Source of the DNA: Extensimonas soli | Lineage (GTDB): Bacteria > Pseudomonadota > Gammaproteobacteria > Burkholderiales > Burkholderiaceae_C | Reading direction: 5' to 3' | NCBI RefSeq assembly: GCF_029211265.1 | Contig: NZ_JARGEL010000014.1 | Span: 21,279-85,278 of the forward strand | Length of the DNA stretch: 64,000 bases | Shown here: positions 1 through 9,300 of the stretch, in pieces | How the letters are laid out: every line of letters begins with the position of its first letter | Position numbering within the stretch: the stretch's first letter is position 1 | Notes under the pieces: model-generated | The model's database searches: none | Told to the model about the DNA's origin: nothing | What the model saw: the letters and a program-made list of their open reading frames with translations, nothing else | Translations under genes and position numbers: made by a program

Positions 1-100
1 AATCTGGGTTGATCCAAGATTGTTTTTTGGGTCTGGGCAAGGCGCAAACTGCAGCGATACCGGGTGGTATCGCGAGGATTTGCAACGGGGCCCGCGCACT
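1..100 (+). repeat. Family B repeat core with family A end remnant
   Basis: Bases 1-10 equal the 3' terminal sequence of family A elements (AATCTGGGTT). Bases about 30-95 match the central part of the family B element at 59469-59634, including the hairpin GCGATACC-GGGT-GGTATCGC. The element may continue left of the window. The same A-end-next-to-B arrangement occurs at 5093-5372, so compound A/B units recur. Confidence 0.75.
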
Positions 101-217
101 GACGCAGGCAAGGCACGGCACCGCAGGGCTTTTGGTATATATTTGCCGCCAGCGCTGATTTGCCCCCGCTTGCGAGCGCTCTACAAATGCTGCTAAAGAC
201 TCGTCCGACCTTCCCGA

Positions 218-250
218 CCCGGCCCTGTTTTTAGCGCAGCCGGGTTTTTT
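218..250 (+). terminator. Terminator-like hairpin directly before metX
   Basis: CCCGGC (218-223) can pair with GCCGGG (239-244) and is followed at once by six T residues (245-250); the metX ATG is the next base. It could terminate an upstream transcript or act as an attenuator in the metX leader. The loop of 15 nt is rather long. No Shine-Dalgarno sequence fits between hairpin and start codon. Confidence 0.5.
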
Positions 251-1378
251 ATGTCGTTCATCGCCACGCCCCAGACCATGCACTTTCCGGACGTGCTGCC
301 CTTGCAAAGCGGCGCGTCCATCCGCGACTACCACCTCGCCTACGAGACCTACGGCACGCTCGATGCCGCGCGCTCCAACGCCGTGCTGGTGTGCCACGCA
401 CTCAACGCCTCGCACCACGTCGCGGGCGTGTACGAAGGGCAGCCGAACAGCGAAGGCTGGTGGGACAACATGGTCGGGCCGGGCAAGCCCGTCGATACGA
501 ACCGCTTTTTCGTGATCGGCGTGAACAACCTCGGCTCGTGCTTCGGCTCCACCGGCCCCATGCACCGCAACCCCGACACGGGCCGCATCTACGGCGCGGA
601 TTTTCCTGTGGTCACCGTGGAGGACTGGGTGAACGCGCAGGCGCGGCTGCTCGAGCGCCTGGGCATTGAACGGCTCGCGGCCGTGCTCGGCGGCAGCCTG
701 GGCGGCATGCAGGCGCTGTCGTGGTCGCTGCAATACCCCGAGCGCGTGCGCCACGCCGTGGTGGTGGCGAGCGCGCCCAACCTCACCGCAGAAAACATCG
801 CCTTCAACGAAGTCGCGCGCCGCGCCATCGTCACCGATCCGGACTTTCACGGCGGCCACTTTTACCAGTACGGCGTGGTGCCCAAGCGCGGCCTGCGCAT
901 CGCACGCATGATCGGCCACATCACCTATCTTTCGGACGACGTGATGAACGCCAAGTTCGGGCGCCAGCTGCGCGACCGGCTCGAACCCAAATACAGCACG
1001 CAGGACATCGAATTCCAAATCGAGAGCTACCTGCGCCACCAGGCCGACAAGTTCAGCGAATACTTCGACGCCAACACCTATTTGCTGATCACGCGCGCGC
1101 TCGACTACTTCGACCCGGCGCGCCGCCTCGGCGGCAACCTGAGCCTGGCCCTCGCACCCGCGACGGCCAGGTTTTTGCTCGTGAGCTTCAAGACCGACTG
1201 GCGCTTTGCCCCCGCGCGCAGCCGCGAGATCGTCAAGGCTTTGCTCGACAACAAGCGCAGCCTGAGCTACGCCGAGATCGACGCGCCCCACGGGCATGAT
1301 GCCTTTTTGCTCGATGACGCCCGCTACATGAGCGTAATGCGCTCTTATTTCGATAGTATTGCGAAGGAGCTTGCATGA
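251..1378 (+). CDS. metX: MetX homoserine O-acyltransferase
   Basis: Transfers an acyl group to homoserine O, the first committed step of methionine synthesis in the cytoplasm. The 375-residue protein has the alpha/beta-hydrolase layout of MetX: nucleophile elbow GGSLGG with Ser149, Asp316 in SFKTDW and His349 in GHDAFL complete the catalytic triad. The length is normal for the family. Family knowledge: many proteobacterial MetX enzymes use succinyl-CoA rather than acetyl-CoA, and I cannot decide which from sequence alone. The stop overlaps the metW start (ATGA), so the two are translationally coupled. The start was chosen by the family N-terminus; there is no visible Shine-Dalgarno and a terminator-like hairpin abuts the ATG. 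Confidence 0.95.
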   Translation: MSFIATPQTMHFPDVLPLQSGASIRDYHLAYETYGTLDAARSNAVLVCHALNASHHVAGVYEGQPNSEGWWDNMVGPGKPVDTNRFFVIGVNNLGSCFGSTGPMHRNPDTGRIYGADFPVVTVEDWVNAQARLLERLGIERLAAVLGGSLGGMQALSWSLQYPERVRHAVVVASAPNLTAENIAFNEVARRAIVTDPDFHGGHFYQYGVVPKRGLRIARMIGHITYLSDDVMNAKFGRQLRDRLEPKYSTQDIEFQIESYLRHQADKFSEYFDANTYLLITRALDYFDPARRLGGNLSLALAPATARFLLVSFKTDWRFAPARSREIVKALLDNKRSLSYAEIDAPHGHDAFLLDDARYMSVMRSYFDSIAKELA

Positions 1379-1959
1379 GCGCGCAGGCCACCATGGAAGC
1401 AATCGCCTGCCTGGTGCCGCAGGGCGCGCGCGTGCTTGATCTGGGCTGCGGTGGCGGCGCCCTGCTCTCGTACCTGCAGCGCGAGCGCGGCTGCAGCGGC
1501 TACGGCGTAGAGATCGCCGACGCCAACGTGCTCGCCTGCGTGCAGCGCGGCGTCGATGTGATCCAGCTCAACCTCGACGAAGGGCTGTCGATGTTCGGCG
1601 ACCGTTCGTTCGACGTGGTGCTGCAGATCGACACCTTGCAGCACCTGCGCAACGCCGAGGTCATGCTGCGCGAAACCGCGCGCGTGGGGCGCACGGGCAT
1701 CGTCGCCTTCCCCAACTTTGCGCACTGGCCGAACCGCCTGTCGGTGCTGCGCGGGCGCATGCCCGTGACGCGCCACCTGCCTTACCAGTGGTACGACACG
1801 CCCAACATCCGCGTGGGCACCTACGCCGACTTCGAGGTGCTCGCGCGCAAGAACCGTCTGCGCATCCTGGATTCCTTCGGCCTGCAGGACGGGCGCATCG
1901 TGCGCTTTCTGCCCAACGCGCGCGCGGGCACGGCGGTGTTCCACTTCGAGGGCGCGTAG
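1375..1959 (+). CDS. metW: MetW methionine biosynthesis protein
   Basis: Methyltransferase-fold protein of 194 residues with an SAM-type nucleotide loop [12 protein letters not shown] near residues 20-31. MetW accompanies MetX in many proteobacteria and is needed for, or stimulates, homoserine acylation; a methyl transfer reaction has not been established for it in general. It starts inside the metX stop (ATGA overlap), so the two form one operon. Length and sequence are typical. No gene follows on this strand; convergent pyk begins 79 bp further on. Confidence 0.93.
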   Translation: MSAQATMEAIACLVPQGARVLDLGCGGGALLSYLQRERGCSGYGVEIADANVLACVQRGVDVIQLNLDEGLSMFGDRSFDVVLQIDTLQHLRNAEVMLRETARVGRTGIVAFPNFAHWPNRLSVLRGRMPVTRHLPYQWYDTPNIRVGTYADFEVLARKNRLRILDSFGLQDGRIVRFLPNARAGTAVFHFEGA

Positions 1960-1985
1960 CCGACGGGCGACGGGCGCCCGCGCGC

Positions 1986-2031
1986 TGCGGCGCAGCTTCG
2001 CTTTCGATGCCCAAAGGCCGACAGGCGCCTA
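1986..2031. repeat. Degenerate family C end
   Basis: GCGCAGCTTCGCTTTCGATG and the following CCCAAAGGCCGACAGGCGCCT match, with several changes, the end of the family C element (GCGCATTCTCGCTATCGACG then CCCAAAGTCCGACAGGCTCCT). It fills most of the short gap between the convergent metW and pyk genes. No matching left end is visible, so this is a decayed copy or solo end. Confidence 0.55.
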
Positions 2032-2038
2032 CCGCGGC

Positions 2039-3478
2039 CTACCGCGCGCGGCAGATCTTCAGCATGTTGGTGCCGCCCGGCGCGCCCATGGGTTCGCCGC
2101 AGGTGATGGCGTAGATGTCGCCGCTTTGCACGATGCCGCGCGCTTTCAGGTGCGCCTCGGCCTGCGCGAGCGCGGTGTCGCGGTCGGCGCTGGTGTCGGC
2201 GAGCAGCAGCGGGCGCACGTTGCGGTACATGGCCAGGCGCCGCTGCGTGGCCACCTTGGAGGTCAGCGCGTAGATCGGGATGTGGATGCGGTGGCGGCTC
2301 ATCCACAGCGCCGTGGCGCCGCTGTCGGTCAGCGCCACGATGGCCTTGGCGCCCAGGTGGTGCGCGGTAAAGAGCGCGCCCATGGCGATCGACTGGTCTA
2401 TGCGCGTGAAGCTGTGGCCGCTGAAGTCGGCGTCCTGCAGCGGGTCTTCGGAGGCCTCGGCGGCGGCGCAGATGGTGGCCATCTGCTGCACCGTTTCGAG
2501 CGGGTACTTGCCCGCGGCCGTCTCGGCGCTGAGCATCACGGCGTCGCTGCCGTCGAGCACGGCATTGGCCACGTCGCTGACCTCGGCGCGCGTGGGCACG
2601 GGGTTGTGGATCATGCTCTCCATCATCTGCGTGGCGGTGATCACCACCTTGTCGCAGGCGCGCGCCATGCGGATCATCTTTTTCTGCAGCGCGGGCACGG
2701 CGGCGTTGCCGACTTCCACGGCCAGGTCGCCGCGCGCCACCATGATGCCGTCGCTCGCGCGCAAAATGGCATCGAGGTGCGGAATGGCCTCGGCGCGCTC
2801 TATTTTTGCGATCAGGCCCGGCTTGTGGCGGAACTCGGCCCCGGCCACGTTGCACAGCTGGCGCGCCATTTCCATGTCGGTCGCAGTCTTGGGAAAGCTC
2901 ACCGCCACGTAATCGGCCTGAAAGCCCATCGCGGTGCGTATGTCTTCCATGTCCTTGGCGGTGAGCGCGGGCGCGGTGAGGCCGCCGCCCTGCTTGTTGA
3001 TGCCCTTGTTGTTCGAGAGCTCGCCGCCCACTTTCACCGTGGTTTCGACCGCATCGCCATGCACGGCCTCGACCTGCAGCACGATCAGCCCGTCGTTGAG
3101 CAGCAGCATGTCGCCGGGCTTCACGTCGTGCGGCAGCTCCTTGTAGTCCAGGCCCACGCCGTGTTCGTCACCGGGCTCGGTGCGCGCGGCGTCGAGCACG
3201 AAGCGCGCGCCCGGCTGCAGCTGCACGCGGCCGTTGGCAAACTTGCCCACGCGGATCTTGGGGCCCTGCAGGTCGGCCATGATGGCCACCTCCACGCCCG
3301 CGCGCTGGGCCGCGGCGCGCACCATGGCCGCACGCTCGATGTGGTCCTGCGCCTGCCCGTGGCTGAAGTTGAGCCGCACCACGTTGACGCCGGCGCGGAT
3401 CATGGCTTCGAGCAATTCCGGCGTGCTCGACGCAGGGCCGAGGGTGGCAACGATCTTGGTGGCGCGCAGTGCGGGCAT
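2039..3478 (-). CDS. pyk: Pyruvate kinase
   Basis: Converts phosphoenolpyruvate and ADP to pyruvate and ATP in the last step of glycolysis. The protein, 479 residues from the ATG at 3478, begins with the conserved ATLGPASS and has the substrate strand NVVRLNFSHG, the divalent-metal/PEP site IAKIERAEAI, MVARGDLAVEVG, and the signature ATQMMESM followed by AEVSDVANAVLDGSDAVMLS. The open frame extends upstream to 3565, but the extra 29 residues are arginine-rich and absent from the family, so the internal ATG was taken. pepP ends 107 bp upstream on the same strand. tkt, gap and pgk are all within 24 kb, but there is no shared operon. Confidence 0.95.
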   Translation of the reverse strand: MPALRATKIVATLGPASSTPELLEAMIRAGVNVVRLNFSHGQAQDHIERAAMVRAAAQRAGVEVAIMADLQGPKIRVGKFANGRVQLQPGARFVLDAARTEPGDEHGVGLDYKELPHDVKPGDMLLLNDGLIVLQVEAVHGDAVETTVKVGGELSNNKGINKQGGGLTAPALTAKDMEDIRTAMGFQADYVAVSFPKTATDMEMARQLCNVAGAEFRHKPGLIAKIERAEAIPHLDAILRASDGIMVARGDLAVEVGNAAVPALQKKMIRMARACDKVVITATQMMESMIHNPVPTRAEVSDVANAVLDGSDAVMLSAETAAGKYPLETVQQMATICAAAEASEDPLQDADFSGHSFTRIDQSIAMGALFTAHHLGAKAIVALTDSGATALWMSRHRIHIPIYALTSKVATQRRLAMYRNVRPLLLADTSADRDTALAQAEAHLKARGIVQSGDIYAITCGEPMGAPGGTNMLKICRAR

Positions 3479-3585
3479 GATGGGGCGGGGCAAAGTGGCG
3501 ATGCGGGCATTGTTCCACACGCGCCGGCGCCGGCGCGCAGGCACCAGACAAGGTGCGTCATGCAACGCGCACGAGACGCCGTGCG

Positions 3586-4977
3586 TCAGGCGCCTTGCAT
3601 CAGCGCCTCGATCTCGTCTGCTGCCACGGGCACGTCGCGCGTGAGCAGCTCGCAGCCCTGCGCGGTCACGAGGGCGTCGTCCTCGATGCGGATGCCGATG
3701 TGGTGGAAGGCCTCGGGCACGCCGGGCGCGGGGCGCACGTACAGGCCCGGCTCGATGGTCAGCACCATGCCGGGGCGCAGGATGCGGCTCGGGCGCTCGG
3801 TGATGGTCTCGCCCGACAGCGGGTCCTGGCGCACGCTGGTCTGGCCGACTTCGCCAGGCTCCACGTAGCTGCCGCAGTCGTGCACGTCCATGCCCAGCCA
3901 GTGGCTGGTGCGGTGCATGTAAAACGCAAAGTAGGCGCGGCTTGCGATCGCGTCCTGCGCCGTGCCCACCTTGTGCTTGTCGAGCAGCCCGAGGTCGAGC
4001 AGCCCTTGCGCCAGCACCGCCACGGTGGCCTCGTGCGGCGCGTCGAAGCGCGCTCCGGCGCGTGTGGCGGCCACGGCGGCTTGCTGGCTGGCCAGCACCA
4101 GGTCATAGAGCGCGCGCTGCGGGCCGGTGAATTTGCCATCGGCCGGAAAGGTGCGCGTGATGTCGCTCGCGTAGCCGTCCAGCTCGCAAGCCGCGTCGAT
4201 CAGCACCAGCTCGCCCGCGCGCAGCGGCGCGTCGCTCGCGCGGTAGTGCAGCACGCAGGCATTCGCGCCGGCGGCGACGATGGCGTCGTAGGCCGGGTAC
4301 TGCGCGCCCTGCTGGCGGAATTCGTGCAGCAGCTCGGCCTCCAGGTGGTACTCGCGCGCGTCCTCACCCGCACGCAGCATGCGCGCCGCGCGCTGCATGG
4401 CGCGCACATGGCCGCGCGCGCTGATCTGCGCCGCGCGGCGCATGGTGGCCTGCTCGTGCGCGTCTTTGACGAGGCGCATCTCGTCGAGCAGCGTGCACAG
4501 GTCGTTTTGCGCCGCCGGGCACAGTGCGCCGTAGCGTGCGCGCGCGCGCACCACGGCAAGCCAGCCCTCCACACGCGCCGCCAGGCCCGCGTGCGTGGCA
4601 AACGGATACCAGACGCAGGCGCGGTTTTCGAGCAGACGCGGCAGGCGCGCGTCCAGCTCGGCAAACGAATAGGCCGCATCCACGCCCAGCGCCGCGGGCG
4701 CGGCCTGCGGGCCCAGGCGGTAGCCGTCCCAGATTTCGCGCTCCGCGTCCTTGGGCTGGCAAAACAGCGTGCTGTGCCCGTCGCCCGTGAGCACCAGGCA
4801 GGCATTGGGCTCGCCAAAACCCGTCAGGTAATAAAAGTAGCTGTCGTGGCGGTACAGGTACTGGTTGTCGCGGTTGCGCGGGCGCTCGGGCGCCGTGGGA
4901 ATGATGGCAATGCCGCCCGCACCCAGCTGGGCAGCCAGGCGGGCGCGGCGGTCGGCGTAAAGCGAAGAAGGGGCCAT
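3586..4977 (-). CDS. pepP: Xaa-Pro aminopeptidase (M24B)
   Basis: Manganese-dependent aminopeptidase that removes N-terminal residues preceding proline. The protein has 463 residues from the ATG at 4977, the start matching the AMP_N domain (SLYADRRARLAAQL...). It carries the N-terminal AMP_N domain with NRDNQYLYRHDSYFYYLTGF and a C-terminal pita-bread domain with the five metal ligands: two Asp in LIDAACELDGYASDITRTF, His in HRTSHWLGMDVHDCG, Glu in TIEPGLYV and Glu in GIRIEDD. Upstream is a gene-free stretch of 475 bp holding a compound A/B repeat. Transcription could continue into pyk. Confidence 0.93.
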   Translation of the reverse strand: MAPSSLYADRRARLAAQLGAGGIAIIPTAPERPRNRDNQYLYRHDSYFYYLTGFGEPNACLVLTGDGHSTLFCQPKDAEREIWDGYRLGPQAAPAALGVDAAYSFAELDARLPRLLENRACVWYPFATHAGLAARVEGWLAVVRARARYGALCPAAQNDLCTLLDEMRLVKDAHEQATMRRAAQISARGHVRAMQRAARMLRAGEDAREYHLEAELLHEFRQQGAQYPAYDAIVAAGANACVLHYRASDAPLRAGELVLIDAACELDGYASDITRTFPADGKFTGPQRALYDLVLASQQAAVAATRAGARFDAPHEATVAVLAQGLLDLGLLDKHKVGTAQDAIASRAYFAFYMHRTSHWLGMDVHDCGSYVEPGEVGQTSVRQDPLSGETITERPSRILRPGMVLTIEPGLYVRPAPGVPEAFHHIGIRIEDDALVTAQGCELLTRDVPVAADEIEALMQGA

Positions 4978-5092
4978 GGTGGGATATGCGGATGGGGTCG
5001 GCGCGCGCCGGGGGCTGAAAATCGTGAAACGGCGAGTATCAAGGCTTTTGCGCGGCGGTGCGGGGCAGTTTGGCAAGAGGCTCCGCCTTCAT

Positions 5093-5268
5093 CCCAGATT
5101 GTCCATTAGGCGGTGCTGCGCACCTACGCGGGTGCTGGCGGACGTCTGCCGGTCATTTTGGCCGCCGCTTCGTCGTTCATGGCACCGGCCATGCACTCCT
5201 CAGCCGCGACCAAACTGCCTCGCCAGCCGCCTCGCCATCATCCCGCGTCCTAATGAACAATCTGGGTT
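5093..5268 (+). repeat. Family A inverted-repeat element, copy 1
   Basis: A non-coding element of about 175 bp with terminal inverted repeats CCCAGATTGTCCATTAGG and CCTAATGAACAATCTGGG. The interior matches copies at 40151-40326 and, inverted, 54774-54948; the copy at 30118-30227 lacks the middle. The core CCCAG...CTGGG is flanked by TTCAT on both sides (5088-5092 and 5267-5271), a possible 5-bp target duplication. It encodes nothing plausible and has the appearance of a MITE. Confidence 0.85.
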
Positions 5269-5269
5269 C

Positions 5270-5372
5270 ATTTTTCCTGCTGCGCAATACCACACAGTAT
5301 CGCTGCGGTTTGCGCCTTGCCCAGACCAAACATCCATCGGTTTTATTTGTCGCATCAAGCCTCAAAAACTGA
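5270..5372 (-). repeat. Family B repeat, partial, inverted
   Basis: Read on the minus strand, the segment contains GATGCGACAAATAAAACCGA and GGTCTGGGCAAGGCGCAAAC, then CCGCAGCGATAC, matching the left and central part of the complete B copy at 59469-59634. The right half and terminal repeats are lost or diverged. It follows family A copy 1 with almost no gap; together they fill the 475-bp space between yaeQ and pepP, where no gene is seen. Confidence 0.75.
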
Positions 5373-5452
5373 ACGATCAGGATGCGTCGGCCTGGCACTT
5401 CAATCGCTACGCCGAGCGCCACTGATGTGCCGGGGCCGGCGGCTGCGGGCAC

Positions 5453-6013
5453 CTACTTCCAGCGTAGGGGATCGATGTGCACGCTGTCCGAGGCGTTGCC
5501 GAGGGTGAGCGCACCGTCCTGGAAGGTCGCCTGCAATTGCATGCTGCGCTCGGCCAGGCGACCCAGCGCCTGCGACGACTCGGTCGGCACCCGCCAGACC
5601 TGCAGCTTGTCCAGGCGAGCCAGCTTGTTTTCAATGCCGCGCCACCAGACCTCGGCGGCGTGGTGGAAGGCATAGACGATGACGGCATCGGACTTCTGGC
5701 ATGCCTTGGCGAGCGGTTTCTCCTCGGGCTGGCCCACCTCGATCCACAGCCGGGTGCGGCCGGTGAAGTCGCGCAGCCAGACATCGGGCTCGTCGGGGTC
5801 TGAGAGTCCGGCGCCAAAGGCCATGGTGCCGTCACCCTGGCAGACGGTCTGCAGCTGATGGGCGTTGAGCGCGAGAGCCAGCAACCGGATCATCATCCGC
5901 TCGTCGGTCTCGCTGGGGTGGCGCGCGAGGGTCAGCGCGTGATCGGCGTAATAGCCGTGGTCGATGTCGGCGATGGAGAGGTTCGCCTTGTAGATGGTGG
6001 ATTTAAGGGCCAT
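5453..6013 (-). CDS. yaeQ: YaeQ family protein
   Basis: A 186-residue protein matching the YaeQ family along its length (start ALKSTIYKANLSIADIDHGYY, then LARHPSETDERMMIRLLALALNA and LWIEVGQPEEKPLAKACQKS). The family has a PD-(D/E)XK nuclease-like fold, but no enzymatic activity is established. An older suggestion of a role in haemolysin or transcription regulation is not firm. Here the WIEVG stretch holds the expected acidic position. The gene stands alone, preceded 47 bp upstream by a roadblock gene remnant on the same strand. Confidence 0.88.
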   Translation of the reverse strand: MALKSTIYKANLSIADIDHGYYADHALTLARHPSETDERMMIRLLALALNAHQLQTVCQGDGTMAFGAGLSDPDEPDVWLRDFTGRTRLWIEVGQPEEKPLAKACQKSDAVIVYAFHHAAEVWWRGIENKLARLDKLQVWRVPTESSQALGRLAERSMQLQATFQDGALTLGNASDSVHIDPLRWK

Positions 6014-6060
6014 CCGGCCCTTATACCAGGGGCGTGAGCATCGGGGCAGTGAGAGGCCTG

Positions 6061-6222
6061 GATGAAGGAAAGGTCCGAGTCAATATGGATCGACAGGCTG
6101 GCCGCGCAGGCGGCGGGGATGTCGCCGCTGAAACGCTCGGTCGAGGCCAGCACCAGGCCATCGCGTGTGGCGACTACCGCCCCCTCGAGATCAGGGCAGT
6201 TCTCGGCAAATTGCGCCAGCAC
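6061..6222 (-). pseudogene. Roadblock/LC7-domain protein remnant
   Basis: About 54 codons read LAQFAENCPDLEGAVVATRD, GLVLASTERFSGDIPAACAA and then SLSIHIDSDLSFI, which resembles the first half of bacterial roadblock/LC7 (MglB-like) proteins, regulators of small GTPases. The frame then runs into unrelated sequence overlapping yaeQ, and at the 5' side it is cut exactly where the family C element (6223-6304) begins. Both truncations mark a broken gene, not a small functional one. The family assignment is from remembered motif style and would need a profile search. Confidence 0.55.
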
Positions 6223-6304
6223 GTCGGACTTTGGAATCGTCGGCTGCGAATGGGCCGCTGGGGCGCATTCTCGCTATCGACGCCCAAAGTCCGACAGCCT
6301 CCTG
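6223..6304 (-). repeat. Family C element, internally deleted
   Basis: Ends GTCGGACTTTGG (6223-6234) and CCAAAGTCCGACAGCCTCCT (about 6281-6303) are inverted repeats matching the ends of the complete C copy at 26462-26630, in opposite orientation. The middle of about 80 bp is missing. The element truncates the roadblock remnant. Confidence 0.8.
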
Positions 6305-6322
6305 GCCTGCCGTCCTGGCGAA

Positions 6323-6384
6323 ATTAGTGGCAAAAAGTGCCTCTAGCGCTTATCTGACATGCACAAGCAGCTATCTTTTCATGA
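6323..6384 (-). repeat. Family E element after restriction enzyme stop
   Basis: On the minus strand the stop codon TGA is followed by AAAGATAGCTGCTTGTGCAT and then GTCAGATAAGCGCTAGAGGC, ACTTTTTGCC. The core AGCTGCTTGTGC lies at 6361-6372. The same core occurs at 12135-12146, 24322-24333 and 40346-40357 and, with one mismatch, at 6931-6942 and 54118-54129. It is AT-rich compared with its surroundings. Confidence 0.75.
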
Positions 6385-9300
6385 GTAATTGCGCGCCAGC
6401 GCCTGCATGGCGGTGGTGATGCGCACGGTCTCCACGCTCACCGTGGTGACGCGCGCCAGCAGGGCTATCACGCGCTCTTTGTGGTCGGCAAAGCGGTAAT
6501 GGTCGAAGCGCGCGCGGATGGTCGGGTCTTTGGGCTTTTTTTCCTTGTGCTGGTCCAGCACCCAGTCGATCGCGCAGCGGTTGCCGAGCCGGTAGGCCCA
6601 GGCCTCGGGCGGCACGCCGCGCAGCGTGGTTTCGCTGTCGAGCACGATGCAGCCAGCCGCCGGGTCGGACTTGAGCAGCACCTTGGGCGCCAGCCCGGCC
6701 GCGCGCGCTGCCGTGTCGGGCGTGTCGTGGCGCGTCAGGGCGTAGGGCGCCACCGTCTCATAGCCGATATGCAGCGCCATGAGTTCGCGCCCCCAGTCGG
6801 CCCAGCGCCAGAAGTCGGCATGAAAGGGGATGCGCGGAAACTCGCGCTTGAGGTTTTGTGCGTATTTTTCGCGGTACACCGGGTCGTGCAGCACGGCGTA
6901 GCAGTAGTGGAAGATTGCTTCTTTATCGATAGCTGGTTGCGCTTTGCCCTTGCCGGCTTCGGCCGCATAGTGCTTGCGAAATTGCTGGAGCGCCCAGTCG
7001 GTGATGTTGTCGGTGCGGTTGCCTTGGGCGTCGTACCGATAGAGGGAAACAACGCGCGAATCGCCGATGAAGTGAAAGTCACATGCTTTGTCCGTCGCCA
7101 AGCAGCGGAACTGCCCAGAGGCGGGCATTGCAATTAGCCGATTCTCGTCGCGCAAGAAGGGCGGTATCAAGCCCAACTCGTCAATCATGAGATCGGACTG
7201 GTAGAGATAGTTCACAAAATAGGGTCGATAAGCGTATGCAACTATGCGGGATTTTGAAAATGGTTCACGCTCCCCGCGCTTCAGTTTGTTCTTCAGGTTG
7301 CGCGACCACTTGATGGCGGAGTCATACGTCTCGCTTCCTTGTTGGTGACGTTCATAGCACTCGATAAAAAAGCGCGCCTTTGCCGCCAGCGCTGTTGGTG
7401 ATTCATCGGTGACCCAACCATCACGGGCAGTGTTTATTCCGTTGCTGAACAGCTTGAAAATCGCCCGCTCCTTCGCCGCAGTCTTGGCCGCCTTGGTCTC
7501 CTTGCTGGCCAGCGGGATCAGGGTGTCGAAGTCGTTGTGCGTCAGGTTCAGCCAGTGGCCGGCCTGGTCTGGCTGCACTTCGTCGAACTGCAGGCGGCGC
7601 ATGGGGTGCGTGGCCAGGAAGCTGAGCTTTTCTTCGGCGGTCTCCATCTCGGGACGGCGGACGTAGAACACGCGCGCGGGGCGCTTGTCCTTGGTGCTGC
7701 TGGCCCGCTTGACCATGAAGCTGATGGCCACGCCCGTTTGTATGCCGAACACGTTGTGCCGCGTGCCGCTGAGCCTGGGGTTGGCGCGCACGTCGCCGCC
7801 CAGGTCCACCACCCAAACCTCCGCAAACTCCTGCACCACGGTCTTGCGAAAGCCGTCGAAGGTGCGCGCGTCCAGAAAGCTGCGGTTGCTCACGAAGCTG
7901 AGCACGCCGTTGTCGGCCAGGCGGTCGCTGGCCCAGCGGAAAAAGCGCGCGTACATGTCGTAGAGCTTGGTCTTTTGCGCGGTGCTGGCGGCGATGTAGG
8001 TCTGCTTGATGCGCGCGTCGATCTGCGGGTAGCTGCGGTTTTTGTTGTTGTCGTTCTCGTTTTGCTGGTTCGCGTTGTAGGGCGGGTTGCCGATGACGAC
8101 GCTGATGCGCCGCGCGTTCTGGCGCCGGATGCGGGCAACGTTTTCTTCGCTCACGCTGCCGAACAGCTCGGCCGTGGCGCCGCGCGCGGCGGTGTGCAGG
8201 CCCACGTTGTCCAGCGTGTCCACGAAGCACAGGTTGGGAAATTCGGCGTATTCGCCGGTGATGGCGGCATACGTGGCCTCGATGTTCAGGTTGGCCACGT
8301 AGTAGGGCAGGATGGCAACCTCGTTGGCGTGCAGCTCTTCGCGGTATTTGTGCGCGAGCTTTTTGGGCTGGCCGCGAAAGTGCTCGAGCAGCTCGCAGAT
8401 GTAGGTGCCGGTGCCGGTGGCGGGGTCGAGGATGTCCACCCCGGGGTCGATCAGGTTTTTGCCGAAGTGCTGCTCGCACAACCAGTCGGCGCCGTCGATC
8501 ATGAAGCGCACGATTTCATTGGGCGTATAGACCACGCCCAGGCGGTCGGCGGCCTTGGTGTTGTAAACCTTGTAGAAGTTTTCGTAGATGACCTTGAGAA
8601 AGGCCTGCTTTTCGCCGTGGCTGCCGATCTGCGCAGCGGCGGCGCGGATGGCGGCGTAGTAGGGCTCCAGCCCTTTGAGGGTTTGCCTTTTGAGCGCGCC
8701 GGTGAAGAACACGCCTTCGAGCGCGTACAGCTCGCGTGCGACGTTGTTGTGGCGGTGAAAGTCGCTGTCGTCGAACACCTTGGCGAAGATTTCTTCGGTC
8801 AGGATGTGCTGGATGAGCATCTCGCGCACGTCGGCCGGGCCGAGCGCGGGGTTGATGGCCTCTTGCGCATGGGCCAGAAAGCGCGTGGCGGCGGCGGCAA
8901 ACGCGGGGTTGCTGGCTTCCTGCGTCTCGATCATGCTGCGCAGCGCGGCGAGCACGGCGGGCAGGTCGGCTTTGAACTGTTCGACGGCGGCGCGAAAGTC
9001 GGCGATTTCGGGCCGCTCGTAGCCAAAAAAGAGCTTGAGCAGTTTTTCCAGCGCGGCGGTGTCTTCGACCGGGCAGCGCAGCACCTCCTGCCGATGCTGC
9101 CAGAGCACGACGGTGGTGTCGTCGCTGAAGACGATGTTGTCCTGCGGGTAGCCCTTCTTGAACTTCTTGGCGATTTCGGCGTCGAGGTCGTCTTGCGCGT
9201 CCTTGGCCTCCCAGTAGCCCAGGGGCATGCGCAGCTCGTGCAGCAGCGCGCCATCGACGCTGATGTGCGCCTTGGTCGCCGTCTTGAGCGGGTATTCGGC

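Noticed and set aside
2126..3868. Long plus-strand ORF of 580 codons opposite pyk
   Set aside because: Composition is Arg/His/Val-rich and has no family motif; it is the complement of a well-supported pyruvate kinase and pepP gene in GC-rich DNA.
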